A stretch of 64,000 bases of DNA, taken from contig CAZBZU010000014.1 of NCBI GenBank assembly GCA_964496495.1, forward strand, positions 1-64,000, in the 5' to 3' direction. This document shows, piece by piece, positions 36,595-45,342 of this stretch. The translations under genes and the position numbers were made by a program. The notes beneath the pieces were generated by a model that had not been told where the DNA came from, ran no database searches, and saw nothing but the letters and a program-made list of their open reading frames with translations. Source of the DNA: JASBRS01 sp964496495 (lineage in GTDB: Bacteria > Deinococcota > Deinococci > Deinococcales > Trueperaceae). How positions within the stretch are numbered: position 1 is the stretch's first letter; each line of letters begins with the position of its first letter.

Positions 36595-37368
36595 ATGTCC
36601 GACACCAACCCTCTCGATCTCACCGGCCGGGTCGCCGTCGTCACCGGCGCCGGTCGCGGCATCGGCCGCGCGGTGGCGGCCGCCCTGGGTGCCGCCGGGG
36701 CCGCCGTCGGGGTCGCCGAGTACCAGGAGGAGGCCGGCCGGGCCAGTGCGGCCGCCCTCGCCGAGGCCGGCGTCGACAGCGCCTACCTGAGCGTGGACGT
36801 GCGCGACCCCGGCAGCGTACGTGCCATGGTCGCCAGCGCCCTGGAGCGCTTCGGCCGCATCGACATCCTGGTCAACAACGCCGGCGTCGCCACCAACACC
36901 CCCGCCGAGGAGATCCCCGACGAGGAGTGGCTGCAGGTCATGAACGTCAACCTCAACGGCGTCTTCTGGTGCTGCCGCGAGGTGGGCCGCCACATGCTCG
37001 AGCGCGGCAGCGGGGCGATCGTCAACATGGCCTCGATGTCCGGCATCATCTCCAATGCGCCCCAGCCGCAGAGCCACTACAATGCCTCGAAGGCGGGCGT
37101 CATCCTGCTCACCAAGTCGCTCGCGGGCGAGTGGGCGAAGCGCGGGGTACGGGTCAACGCGGTCTCGCCCGGGTATATCGGCACGGAGATGACCAGGCAG
37201 GGCATGAGCAACGCCGAGTGGTTCAAGGTGTGGCTCGACATGACGCCCATGGGGCGGGTCGGCGAGCCCGACGAGATCGCCCGCGCGGTGCTGTTCCTGG
37301 CGTCCGACGCGGCGAGCTTCGCGACCGGCACCAACCTGGTGGTCGACGGAGGTTACACCTGCTGGTGA
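36595..37368 (+). CDS. SDR-family polyol dehydrogenase
   Basis: A 257-residue classical short-chain dehydrogenase. Seen: TGAGRGIG at 17-24 for NAD(P), NNAG at 94-97, Ser147, and Tyr162-x-x-x-Lys166. The end VVDGGYTCW resembles SDRs acting on sugar alcohols. It would oxidise the imported polyol, or a derived sugar, in the cytoplasm. AGGAGG precedes the ATG. Third functional unit of the polyol operon, 53 bp after permease 2. Confidence 0.9.
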   Translation: MSDTNPLDLTGRVAVVTGAGRGIGRAVAAALGAAGAAVGVAEYQEEAGRASAAALAEAGVDSAYLSVDVRDPGSVRAMVASALERFGRIDILVNNAGVATNTPAEEIPDEEWLQVMNVNLNGVFWCCREVGRHMLERGSGAIVNMASMSGIISNAPQPQSHYNASKAGVILLTKSLAGEWAKRGVRVNAVSPGYIGTEMTRQGMSNAEWFKVWLDMTPMGRVGEPDEIARAVLFLASDAASFATGTNLVVDGGYTCW

Positions 37369-37400
37369 GCATCCGCCCGGCCGCGAGAGGATGGTGAAGC

Positions 37401-38417
37401 GTGCGGCAAGTCGTCATCCCGCAGGCGGGCACGGTCGACGTGACCGAGGTCGAGGCGCCCCGGCCCGCGGCGGACGAGGCGCTGGTGCGGGTGGAGGCCG
37501 TGGGCATCTGCGGCTCCGACATCCACACCTTCCAGGGGGAGCACCCCTTCGTCAGCTACCCGGTGTGGCCCGGCCACGAGCTGGTCGGCACGGTGGAGTC
37601 CGTCGGCGAAGGGGTCGACCTGGCGCTGCTGGGCATGCGGGTGGCGCTCGAGCCCTCGCTCCCCTGCGGCCGTTGCCCCCGCTGCCTCGAGGGGCGCTAC
37701 AACATCTGCGAGAACCTGGCGGTGCTGGGCTTCCAGGCTCCGGGCGGGATGGCCGAGCGTTTCGCCGTCCGGGCCGACCGGCTCCATCCGCTGCCCGATA
37801 ACCTGCCGCTGGAGGCGGCGGCGCTGGTGGAGCCGATGGCGGTGGCGGTGCATGCTGCACGCTTGCCCGGCTCGCTGGCGGCGCGCAGCGTGGGCGTGCT
37901 GGGGGGCGGCGCCATCGGCCTGCTCAGCGGCGTGGCGGCGCGGGCCTACGGCGCGGCACGGGTGCAGCTGGCCGACCCGCTCGCCGAGCGCCGCGAGGTG
38001 GCCGAGGCGCTCGGGCTGCAGGCGGTGGAGGCGCTCGCGCCGGGCAGCTGCGACGTGGTGTTCGAGTGCGTGGGCAACGAAGCCGCCCTGCGCGCCGCCG
38101 TGGAGGCCTGCGTGAAGGGCGCCACGGTGGTGGTGGCGGGCGTGTTCGGGGCCGACGCACGCGTCCAGGCTGGCCTGGTGCAGGACCGCGAGCTGAGGCT
38201 GCAGGGCAGCCTGATGTACCTCTCCAGCGACGTCCGCGACGCCATCCGCCTGCTGGCCGAGGGGCGGGTGGATGCCGCCCGGCTGATCACCCACCGCTTC
38301 GGCCTGGCCGAGGCGCCGCGGGCCTTCCAGGTGGCTGCGGGGCGCGGCCAGGCACTCAAGGTGCTGGTGGTGCCCGAGGACGAGCCGATCGGGCCCCCTG
38401 GTAGGCCGGACGCTTGA
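37401..38417 (+). CDS. Zinc-dependent alcohol/polyol dehydrogenase (MDR family)
   Basis: A 338-residue medium-chain dehydrogenase. Seen: catalytic zinc ligands Cys37 (GICGSD), His59-Glu60 and Glu144; structural zinc Cys89, 92, 95 and 103; and the nucleotide loop GGGAIG at 168-173. It resembles sorbitol and threonine dehydrogenases. With the SDR gene it offers two dehydrogenases for polyol oxidation, possibly on different carbons or substrates. The GTG start at 37401 lies 32 bp after the SDR stop, with GAGAGGATGG upstream. Confidence 0.9.
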   Translation: MRQVVIPQAGTVDVTEVEAPRPAADEALVRVEAVGICGSDIHTFQGEHPFVSYPVWPGHELVGTVESVGEGVDLALLGMRVALEPSLPCGRCPRCLEGRYNICENLAVLGFQAPGGMAERFAVRADRLHPLPDNLPLEAAALVEPMAVAVHAARLPGSLAARSVGVLGGGAIGLLSGVAARAYGAARVQLADPLAERREVAEALGLQAVEALAPGSCDVVFECVGNEAALRAAVEACVKGATVVVAGVFGADARVQAGLVQDRELRLQGSLMYLSSDVRDAIRLLAEGRVDAARLITHRFGLAEAPRAFQVAAGRGQALKVLVVPEDEPIGPPGRPDA

Positions 38418-38472
38418 CACATCGAGATGGTGCTGGCGGCCGGCTGACGGCCGCGGAGGGAGCCCGGACGAC

Positions 38473-40029
38473 GTGAGCGACAGCTTGGAGACCGCGGTGG
38501 CCGCCGCCCTTCGCAGGGGACGCAGCGTCCCCCCCGACGAGCCTCTGCACCCGCTGCAATGGATCGGCGGCCGTGCCGTTCAGGCGGCGTCCGGCGACAC
38601 GCGCGACGTCCTGGAGCCGGCGACCGGGCGGGTGTTGGCGGTGGCGCCGGAGGGAGACGCCGACGACGTCGATGCGGCCGTGGCCGCTGCTCGTGACGCC
38701 TTCGAGACGGGCGCCTGGCCGCGGCTGCAGCCGCAGCGGCGCGCCAGGGTGCTCGCCCGGGCCGCCGATCTGATAGACGCCCACCAGGACGAGCTCGCCC
38801 ACCTGGAGACCTGGGACACCGGCAAGACCCTGGCCGAGAGCCGCGACGACATGGTGCAGGTGGCGGAGGCGTTCCGCTACTTCGGGGCCCTGGCGTCCAC
38901 CCAGGCGGGCGACGTCAACCCGGTGCGCGCCGACGCCCTCAGCCTCACCCTGCACGAGCCGGCGGGCGTGGCGGCGCTCATCACGCCGTGGAACTACCCG
39001 CTGCTGCAGGCGTCCTGGAAGCTGGCGCCGGCGCTGGCGGCCGGCTGCACCGTGGTCGTCAAGCCGAGCGAGCTGACGCCCCTCACCACGGTTCGCTGCG
39101 TGGAGCTGCTCCATGAGGCAGGGGTACCGGCAGGCACGGCCAACCTGGTCCTGGGTGCGGGTCCCACCGTGGGCGCGGGGCTGGTGAGCCATCCGGACAT
39201 CGACGTGGTGTCGTTCACCGGGGGCATCGTGACCGGCCGCGCCATCGTGCGGGCCGCCGCCGACGGCGCCAAGCGGGTGGCGCTGGAGCTCGGCGGCAAG
39301 AACCCCAACATCGTCTTCGCCGACGCCGACTTCGATGCGGCGCTCGATCACGCGCTGAACGCGGTGTTCTACCACGCCGGGCAGGTGTGCTCGGCGGGCT
39401 CGCGCCTGCTGGTTCAGGAGCCGCTCCACGATCGTCTGGTGGAGGCCATCCTGAAGCGGGTGCGGGCCATCCGTCTGGGGTACGGCTGGGAGGCGGGGAC
39501 GGAGATGGGCCCGCTCATCTCCGCTGAGCACCGTGACAAGGTGGAGCGGCTCGTCGCGCTGGCGCAGGCGGAGGGGGCCAGCCTGCGGCTCGGCGGCGGC
39601 CGCCCCGAGGGGGAGCGCTTCGCAGCCGGCAACTTCCTGGAGCCCACCGTCATCACCGGCGTCCGCCGCGACATGGCCATCGCGCACCAGGAGATCTTCG
39701 GCCCGGTACTGACCGTGGAGCGCTTCACGGACGACGCCGACGCCATCGCCGCGGCCAACGGCACGGTGTCGGGCCTGGCGGCCGCGGTGTGGACGCGCGA
39801 CATGGCCCGCGCCGTGCACGTGGGCAAGGCCCTCCGCTTCGGCACCGTGTGGCTCAACGACTTCCACCCCTACTACCCCGAGGCTCCCTGGGGCGGCATG
39901 AAGCAGAGCGGGGTGGGGCGAGAGCTGGGCCCGAGCGGCCTGCGCGAGTACCAGGAGGAGAAGCACCTCTACCTCAACCTGAAGGTCGGGCCAGTGGGGT
40001 GGTTCGGCGGGTCGGGCGACGGGGGCTGA
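38473..40029 (+). CDS. Aldehyde dehydrogenase (betaine-aldehyde-dehydrogenase-like)
   Basis: A 518-residue NAD(P)-dependent aldehyde dehydrogenase. Seen: ITPWNYPL, KPSELTPL, the general base Glu272 (ALELGGKNP) and nucleophile Cys306 (GQVCSAGSR), with the 34-residue spacing usual in the family, and a C-terminal EAPWGGMKQSGVGRELG. The N-terminus has about 25 extra residues. Placed after the two dehydrogenases, it probably oxidises an aldehyde from polyol breakdown. The betaine-type sequence alternatively suggests osmolyte synthesis. GTG start with GAGGGAG upstream. Confidence 0.92.
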   Translation: MSDSLETAVAAALRRGRSVPPDEPLHPLQWIGGRAVQAASGDTRDVLEPATGRVLAVAPEGDADDVDAAVAAARDAFETGAWPRLQPQRRARVLARAADLIDAHQDELAHLETWDTGKTLAESRDDMVQVAEAFRYFGALASTQAGDVNPVRADALSLTLHEPAGVAALITPWNYPLLQASWKLAPALAAGCTVVVKPSELTPLTTVRCVELLHEAGVPAGTANLVLGAGPTVGAGLVSHPDIDVVSFTGGIVTGRAIVRAAADGAKRVALELGGKNPNIVFADADFDAALDHALNAVFYHAGQVCSAGSRLLVQEPLHDRLVEAILKRVRAIRLGYGWEAGTEMGPLISAEHRDKVERLVALAQAEGASLRLGGGRPEGERFAAGNFLEPTVITGVRRDMAIAHQEIFGPVLTVERFTDDADAIAAANGTVSGLAAAVWTRDMARAVHVGKALRFGTVWLNDFHPYYPEAPWGGMKQSGVGRELGPSGLREYQEEKHLYLNLKVGPVGWFGGSGDGG

Positions 40030-40035
40030 GCGGCG

Positions 40036-40731
40036 GTGGCGGACGGCCGCGGCGTGCCGGGGGCCACCTGCCGGCGGCGACAACGGCGCACCGCGCTGCT
40101 GCTCGTCCTACTCGGGGCCGGCGCTCTCGCGGGCCTGGCCTCCTGCGGCGGGAAGCGAGGGAGCGGCCCGGCGGCTCAGGCAGGGTCGCCGGGCGCCTCC
40201 GCGAGCCCGAGCTCCACCGAGGCGCCCTTCCCCTGCAGCGGCTGGCCGCAGGCGCCCGCCACCGTATACGAGCGCGCCAGCACCCGGGCCCGGCGCTTCG
40301 GCAGCGTGGCGCCCGGCGACCCCGTCGCCATCGTGGGGAGGAATGCCGCGGGTTGGTGGGCCATCGCGCCGGGGACGGCTCAGGCCGCCAATGTCGGACC
40401 CTTCCGCCTGCGCTGGCTGCCGCCGGACACGCCCTTGCGGCTCGCGGGACAGTGCGCGCGGCTGCCCCGGCAGGCCTCGCCAGCGGCCGGCGTGTGCTTC
40501 GAGATGGCGATGGGCTCGGTGGCGCTGCGCGCCGCCCCGGATCCTTCCGCGCAGGTCGTCGCCACGCTGCCGGCGGGCGGCTACCTGGCGGTCACCGGGG
40601 CGGAGGCGGGCGGCTGGCTGCGGGTGGACGCCGGCAGCGGCAGCGCTACCGGCAGCGGGACGGCCTACGTCTCCCCGCAAGACGTCAATGTCAACGGCCC
40701 CTGCGACGCCTACCTGCGTCAGGGGCCGTAG
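40036..40731 (+). CDS. Lipoprotein with SH3-like (SH3b) domains
   Basis: A 231-residue protein. Seen: a basic N-region, a hydrophobic stretch and a lipobox LASC near residue 36, a Ser/Pro/Gly-rich linker, then two SH3b-like segments (TVYERASTRARRFGSVAPGDPVAIVGRNAAGWWAIA and VALRAAPDPSAQVVATLPAGGYLAVTGAEAGGWLRVD). Such domains bind peptidoglycan or other surface ligands. The GTG start is 6 nt after the aldehyde dehydrogenase stop, though a link to polyol metabolism is not obvious. Confidence 0.78.
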   Translation: MADGRGVPGATCRRRQRRTALLLVLLGAGALAGLASCGGKRGSGPAAQAGSPGASASPSSTEAPFPCSGWPQAPATVYERASTRARRFGSVAPGDPVAIVGRNAAGWWAIAPGTAQAANVGPFRLRWLPPDTPLRLAGQCARLPRQASPAAGVCFEMAMGSVALRAAPDPSAQVVATLPAGGYLAVTGAEAGGWLRVDAGSGSATGSGTAYVSPQDVNVNGPCDAYLRQGP

Positions 40732-40819
40732 GCGCGAGCTGCCGGTCGCTCAGGTCCGGCGGGAACGCCCGCGCGTGTCGGCGAGTCGGAGGGCGCCTGG
40801 GTGTGGCGGCCGCCGGCTG

Positions 40820-41197
40820 TCAGCCGCCGTCGTGGGCCGTGAGCAGGTAGCCCGCAGGGTCCTTGAAGGCGAAGGCCTTCCCGAAAGGGCCCGGCTGCGG
40901 CTCGCCGAGCACGGTGACGCCGGCCTCGACCAGGCGCCGGTGGAGCGCGGCGCTGTCTTCGACGCGCAGCCACAGGGACACGCCGTGGCCGGGCACGGCC
41001 GCCGCCTCCAGATCGACCAGCGGCGTGCGCACCGCGAAGGGAACGGGCCGGGTGTCGAACAACACGGCGTCCGGCGGCGACTGCCTGGCGTAGGGGAGCT
41101 GGAGCAGGTCGTGATAGAAGCTGCGCGCGGCATCCAGGTCGCGCCACTGCAAGGCGATGAAGTCGGGGCCGTACACGGTCGGTCGGGTCGCTGGCAT
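40820..41197 (-). CDS. VOC-family (glyoxalase/bleomycin-resistance-like) protein
   Basis: A 124-residue single vicinal-oxygen-chelate module pair. Seen: FIALQWRDLDAARSFYHDLL at the start of the first beta-alpha-beta unit, ALHRRLVEAGVTVLGEPQPGPFGKAFAFKDPAGYLLTA at the second. The Glu/His metal ligands of true glyoxalases are not clear, so it may bind or sequester a toxic compound. TTTGGAGG precedes the ATG at 41197. It is divergent from a MarR gene, with two shared operator boxes between; it is the probable effector gene of that regulator. Confidence 0.87.
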   Translation of the reverse strand: MPATRPTVYGPDFIALQWRDLDAARSFYHDLLQLPYARQSPPDAVLFDTRPVPFAVRTPLVDLEAAAVPGHGVSLWLRVEDSAALHRRLVEAGVTVLGEPQPGPFGKAFAFKDPAGYLLTAHDGG

Positions 41198-41217
41198 GGG
41201 AGCCTCCAAAGGTGGAA

Positions 41218-41233
41218 TATCAGCATGCTGATA
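41218..41233. promoter_or_regulatory. MarR operator box 1 (TATCAGCATGCTGATA)
   Basis: A perfect 16-bp palindrome between the divergent VOC and MarR genes. Its half-site TATCAG recurs in box 2, 27 bp away centre to centre. Confidence 0.8.
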
Positions 41234-41244
41234 CTCTCGGATAG

Positions 41245-41260
41245 TATCAGGAAGCTGATA
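41245..41260. promoter_or_regulatory. MarR operator box 2 (TATCAGGAAGCTGATA)
   Basis: A TATCAG-N4-CTGATA box ending 2 nt before the MarR start codon at 41263. With box 1 it gives the two-site layout common for autorepressing MarR proteins. Confidence 0.8.
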
Positions 41261-41262
41261 AG

Positions 41263-41700
41263 ATGTCAAGCATGGAGAGCGATCCCCTCGGCTATCTCAT
41301 CAAACGTGCCCAGGCGGCGCTGCGTCACGCCATGGACGCCGCCCTCTCGCCGCTGGGCCTCAGCACGCCGCGCTACGCTGCGCTGCTGGCGCTGCGGAAC
41401 GACCCCGGCGTGTCCAACGCGGAGCTGGCGCGGCGCTGCTTCGTGGCGCCGCAGACCATGCACCGCATCCTGGCGGAGCTGGAGTCGGACGGCCTGGTGG
41501 AGCGCAGGCCGCATCCGAGCCACGGCCGCATCCTGCAGCTGGCCCTGACGCCACGCGGTGTGCGCGCCGTCGACGCCGCGGAGCGCCGCGTCGACGCCAT
41601 CGAAGCGCGCATGCTGGCCGGCCTGAGCGCGGCGCAGGTCGTCTCGGCGGCCGCGGTGCTGGAACGCTGCGCGGTGGCGCTCGAGCCCTCTGCCGGCTAG
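41263..41700 (+). CDS. MarR-family transcriptional regulator
   Basis: A 145-residue winged-helix repressor. Seen: helix-turn-helix VSNAELARRCFVAPQTMHRILAELESDGLVERR followed by the wing HPSHGRILQLALTPRG, and dimerisation helices at both ends. An in-frame ATG three codons on (41272) could also be the start. It is expected to bind the two TATCAG boxes upstream and repress itself and the divergent VOC gene until a small phenolic or other inducer binds. Its stop overlaps the stop of the convergent beta-mannosidase gene. Confidence 0.93.
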   Translation: MSSMESDPLGYLIKRAQAALRHAMDAALSPLGLSTPRYAALLALRNDPGVSNAELARRCFVAPQTMHRILAELESDGLVERRPHPSHGRILQLALTPRGVRAVDAAERRVDAIEARMLAGLSAAQVVSAAAVLERCAVALEPSAG

Positions 41701-44270
41701 CTCGGCGCCGGCACCGCCGCCAGCTCGTTGGCGCACCCCAGCACCGGCCGCGCCGACAGAGCGGCTCGCTCGAGCGGCTCGGGGCTCGCCACCGTGAAGG
41801 TGTGGGTCTCGCCCGGCAGCAGCGTCACCAGGGCCTCGTCGACGCTCGCGGCGGGGTGCAGCCGGTCCGGGAAGAGGCACAGGTCGCGCAGCAGGCTGCG
41901 GGCGCGCACCGTGAGCAGGTAACGGTAACCGCCGGCGGTGGCGCGGTCCTGCACCAGCTCCGTCGCCAGCTCCGGTCGGGGGTAGCTAAGCTCCTTGTCG
42001 CGAGCGAAGAAGGCGGTGGCCCGTAGGCCGTCTCCATCGGCAACCAGAAGCTCCGCCCGAGGGTCGGCGGGCGTGACGAGCGACGGCGGCAGCGTCAGCC
42101 ACACGGCCGGGCCGCGCGGCTCGGCCACCACCTCCACGCTGGCAGCCGCGAGCTCGGTGCCGTCGAAGGCCAGGCGTCTGAGCCGCACCTGCTCGTGCCA
42201 GGGCTCGTCGCTGTCGTTGTGGGCCACCAGCGCGACGGGCTCGGGGCTCGACGCGAACGTGCCCTCGGCCGCGGGCTCGAAGCTCAGCAGACGCGGCGCG
42301 TAGGCCCGGCGCAGGGCGAACCACAGGGGCTTGGGCCGACCGCCGGCATCGATGGCCGCCCAGCTCGTCACCGGCCAGCAATCGTTGAGCTGCCACACCA
42401 GCGTTCCCATGCAGTGCTGCGCCAGCGCTCGGAAGTGGCGCACACCCAGGTCGAGCGCGCGGGCCTGGTTCAGCTGCGCCGCCAGCAGCCAGGCGTCGAA
42501 GTCCTGCGGCACGACGAAGTGCTCGGCCAGGCGGGCCTGCAGCTTGCGGTCGCCGCCCTCGGCCTTCTGGTGGTGGCGCATGCCGGGCGAGCCGGGCGTC
42601 AGCGGATCGTCGGACAGGGCGCCGCGCAGGGTCGCCCAGGTGGCTGGCGCCTGGTGACCGAACTCGGCCACGAAGCGCGGCCTCAGCTGCCGATAGACCA
42701 CGTAGTCCTTCTCGTTCCAGGCGTCCCAGATGTGCTTGCAGCCGTAGTCGTCGAGGTTGGGGTGGAGGTCCTCGCGGCCCGACCAGGGGCTGCCGGGCCA
42801 GTACGGACGGGTGGGATCGAGCCTGGCGACCAGCTCGGGCAGCAGCTCGAGGTAGAAGCCGCGGCCCCAGCTGCGGCCCGTCAGCCGCGGCTGCCAGCCC
42901 CAGTCCCAGTACCCCCAGAGGTTCTCGTTGTTGCCGTTCCACAGGGCCAGGCTGGGGTGGGGCATGAGGCGCACGACGTTCGCCTCCGCCTCGGCCTCCA
43001 CCTCCGCGCGGAACGGCTCCTCCTCGGGGTAGGCGGCGCAGGCGAAGGCGAAGTCCTGCCACACCAGCAGGCCCAGCTCGTCGCACAGCCCGTAGAAGGC
43101 GTCGGACTCGTAGAGCCCGCCGCCCCAGACCCTGAGCATGTTCATGTTGGCGCGCACCGCCTGCGTCAGCCGCTCGCGCAGTCGCGCCTCGGAGACGCGC
43201 GAGGGGAAGGGATCGTCGGGAATCCAATCGGCCCCCTTGGCGAAGAGCCGCCGGCCGTTGACCGCGAAGGTGAAGGGAGCACCGGCGGCATCCTCGGCGG
43301 TGTCGAGGGCCACGCTGCGGAAGCCGACGCTCAGCTGGCGCCGGTGGAGCTCGCTGGCGGCGCCGTCCTCCGGCAGCCCGTGGATGGAGACCGTGAGGTC
43401 GTAGAGCGGCTGGGAGCCGTGGCCCGCCGGCCACCACAGCTGTGGCGAGGGCACCTCCATGGCCAGCGCCACGCTGGCGTCGTGGGCGCACACGTGCGTC
43501 TCGGCCGTCACCTCCAGGGGGTCGTCGCCGCGGCCGCAGAGGTGGGCATGGAGGTGCAGGGGCACCGACTCGCCGGCGCGCTCGAGGTCGACGTGCAGCT
43601 CCACCCGGCCGTCCTGCGCCGCGGTGGCGTCCGCCTGGCCGGGGACCAGCGCCACCCACGGGCGCACCCGCCGGATGCGCGCGCCGGACCAGCCCTCGAG
43701 GCGGATCGCTCGGTAGATGCCGGCCGTGACCAGCGTGGGCCCCCAGTCCCAGCCGAAGTTGCAGGCCATCTTGCGGACGAAGTTGTAGGGCAGCGGGTAG
43801 GCGCGTGGCAGCTCGCCGAGGCGCTGCGCCTCCTCGCGGGCGGCCGCCAGGGCCGAGGCGAACTCGATCACGATCTCGTTCTCGCCGGGATGGAGCGCGT
43901 CCGTGACGTCGAAGCGGTGCGGGCGATGCATGTTCCGGCTCCGCCCCACCTCGGCCCCGTTGACGCGCACCGTGGCCACCGTGTCGAGCCCTTCGCAGTG
44001 CAGGTCGATGCGCTGCTTGGCGAGCAGCGACGGCGGCGCGAGGAAGCGGCAGCGGTAGCGCCAGTCGCACTCGCCGACCCACTGGACGAGCGTCTCGTTC
44101 TCGTCCAGCAGGGGGTCCGGGATGAGTCCGGCAGCCAGCAGGTCGGTGTGCACGCAGCCGGGCACGGTCGCGGGGATCGGCGCCGAGCGCGAGGCCAGCT
44201 CCGGTGGCGTGCCCTCGGCCGGGCGGACGAGCTCGAGCGTCCAACCCGAGCCAAGGGTCCAGGTGATCAT
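41697..44270 (-). CDS. Beta-mannosidase (GH2)
   Basis: An 857-residue GH2 enzyme, the usual length for beta-mannosidase. Seen: an N-terminal jelly-roll with VPGCVHTDLLAAGLI and CDWRYRCRF, the (beta/alpha)8 domain with LRVWGGGLYESDAFYGLCDELGLLVWQDFAFACAAYP, acid/base Glu449 in WNGNNE and nucleophile Glu536 in FVAEFGHQ. It releases terminal beta-mannose from oligosaccharides. No signal peptide is seen, so it is cytoplasmic. The start at 44270 has GAGGGAG upstream. It is divergent from an IclR regulator, the likely controller, with 157 bp between. Confidence 0.93.
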   Translation of the reverse strand: MITWTLGSGWTLELVRPAEGTPPELASRSAPIPATVPGCVHTDLLAAGLIPDPLLDENETLVQWVGECDWRYRCRFLAPPSLLAKQRIDLHCEGLDTVATVRVNGAEVGRSRNMHRPHRFDVTDALHPGENEIVIEFASALAAAREEAQRLGELPRAYPLPYNFVRKMACNFGWDWGPTLVTAGIYRAIRLEGWSGARIRRVRPWVALVPGQADATAAQDGRVELHVDLERAGESVPLHLHAHLCGRGDDPLEVTAETHVCAHDASVALAMEVPSPQLWWPAGHGSQPLYDLTVSIHGLPEDGAASELHRRQLSVGFRSVALDTAEDAAGAPFTFAVNGRRLFAKGADWIPDDPFPSRVSEARLRERLTQAVRANMNMLRVWGGGLYESDAFYGLCDELGLLVWQDFAFACAAYPEEEPFRAEVEAEAEANVVRLMPHPSLALWNGNNENLWGYWDWGWQPRLTGRSWGRGFYLELLPELVARLDPTRPYWPGSPWSGREDLHPNLDDYGCKHIWDAWNEKDYVVYRQLRPRFVAEFGHQAPATWATLRGALSDDPLTPGSPGMRHHQKAEGGDRKLQARLAEHFVVPQDFDAWLLAAQLNQARALDLGVRHFRALAQHCMGTLVWQLNDCWPVTSWAAIDAGGRPKPLWFALRRAYAPRLLSFEPAAEGTFASSPEPVALVAHNDSDEPWHEQVRLRRLAFDGTELAAASVEVVAEPRGPAVWLTLPPSLVTPADPRAELLVADGDGLRATAFFARDKELSYPRPELATELVQDRATAGGYRYLLTVRARSLLRDLCLFPDRLHPAASVDEALVTLLPGETHTFTVASPEPLERAALSARPVLGCANELAAVPAPS

Positions 44271-44415
44271 CTCTCGCTCCCTCGCCGCCGGGAGTCGATG
44301 CGGCGGCTTTGCCGCCAGCATGGGCGCCCGGGCGCGTGAGGTCAACGGACGTTTGTCGCGCTCGCGCCGGCCGCCGGCCGGCGCGAGCGTCGGCGGACGA
44401 GGAGCGGCCCTGCCG

Positions 44416-44421
44416 TAGAGT
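44416..44421 (+). promoter_or_regulatory. Probable -10 element (TAGAGT), leaderless start of the IclR-type gene
   Basis: TAGAGT is followed by 6 nt and the ATG at 44428. Confidence 0.5.
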
Positions 44422-44427
44422 AAGAGC

Positions 44428-45315
44428 ATGGACGAGGGCGAACGGGACGCGCGCACCGGCGATGACGGCAGCCGCCCGCCCGGCGGTCCCTCGCGCCGCT
44501 ACCGCATCCAGGCGCTGGAACGCGCGCTCGGCATCCTCGCGCAGGTGGCCGCCCGCCCCGACCAGGGCCTGCAGGCGATCGCGGAGGAGGCCGGCACCAG
44601 CCCCAGCCAGGTGCTGAAGATCCTGTCCACGCTGGAGGCGCACGGGCTCGTCGCCAAGGCCCCCGACAAGACCTACCGCCTCGGCTACGGGGCGTTGCGG
44701 CTGGGACACCAGGCCGCCACCCTGCGGCCGGTCATCGCGCTGGCGGCGCCGGTGCTCGACGAGCTGCGCGAGGAGACCGGCGAGAGCGTGCACCTGGTGG
44801 TGCGTGACGGTCTCGACGCGGTCATCGCCGACGTGCGGGAGTCCACCAAGGCGGTGCGGGTGGTTTCGCCGGTAGGTGAGCGCACCCGGCTGCACGCCGG
44901 CGGCAGCGGCAAGCTGTTCCTGGCCCACGGCGGCCCGGAGCTGATGGCGTGGCTGGTACGCGACGGCTTGCCGGCGTACACCGAGCTGAGCGACACCGAC
45001 CCGGAGCTGCTCCGCATCGAGGTGGAGCGCAGCCGGCGCCTCGGCGTGTGCGTGGCCATCGGAGACTTCGAGCCAGGCGCCTTCTCGGTGGCGGCGCCGG
45101 TGCTCGAGGGACCCGGCGCCATGGTCGCCGCCATCGCGCTGGCCGGGCCGCTCAGCCGCTTCGACAGCGGCATCGAGCGGCGCTACCGCAGTGCCGTCAA
45201 GCGCGCCGCCCAGGCCATCGGCGAGCGGCTGCGGGAGGGTGGGCGCCGCCGGCAGCCCGGCACGGCGCCGGGCGCGCAGCACGGCGACGGTGACGAAGCC
45301 AGGGACCCGGGCTAG
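44428..45315 (+). CDS. IclR-family transcriptional regulator
   Basis: A 295-residue IclR protein. Seen: N-terminal winged helix (QALERALGILAQVAA, LQAIAEEAGTSPSQVLKILSTLEAHGLVAKA), then the effector domain (LRPVIALAAPVLDELREETGESVHLVVRDGLDAVIADV, LHAGGSGKLFLAH, GVCVAIGDFEPGAFSVAAPV). A Gly/Arg-rich tail of about 25 residues follows. It is divergent from beta-mannosidase and so probably senses a mannose-containing sugar or breakdown product, by position only. Confidence 0.92.
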   Translation: MDEGERDARTGDDGSRPPGGPSRRYRIQALERALGILAQVAARPDQGLQAIAEEAGTSPSQVLKILSTLEAHGLVAKAPDKTYRLGYGALRLGHQAATLRPVIALAAPVLDELREETGESVHLVVRDGLDAVIADVRESTKAVRVVSPVGERTRLHAGGSGKLFLAHGGPELMAWLVRDGLPAYTELSDTDPELLRIEVERSRRLGVCVAIGDFEPGAFSVAAPVLEGPGAMVAAIALAGPLSRFDSGIERRYRSAVKRAAQAIGERLREGGRRRQPGTAPGAQHGDGDEARDPG

Positions 45316-45342
45316 GCCGTTGCGCCGCTGCCGGCCGCGCCG

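Noticed and set aside
38356..40083. A 575-codon minus-strand frame opposite the aldehyde dehydrogenase
   Set aside because: It is fully antisense to a gene with a complete ALDH active site and shows no motifs of its own.
44271..44427. IclR operator between beta-mannosidase and the regulator
   Set aside because: Only GC-rich imperfect dyads are seen (for example GCGCCGGCCGCCGGCCGGCG). These are common in this DNA and not convincing.
41986..45282. Very long antisense frames, e.g. about 1,098 codons on the minus strand here and about 970 codons on plus at 11189-14101
   Set aside because: In DNA this GC-rich, stop codons are rare in shadow frames. Their translations are Arg/Ala/Gly/His-rich with no motif, while known families lie in another frame at the same place.
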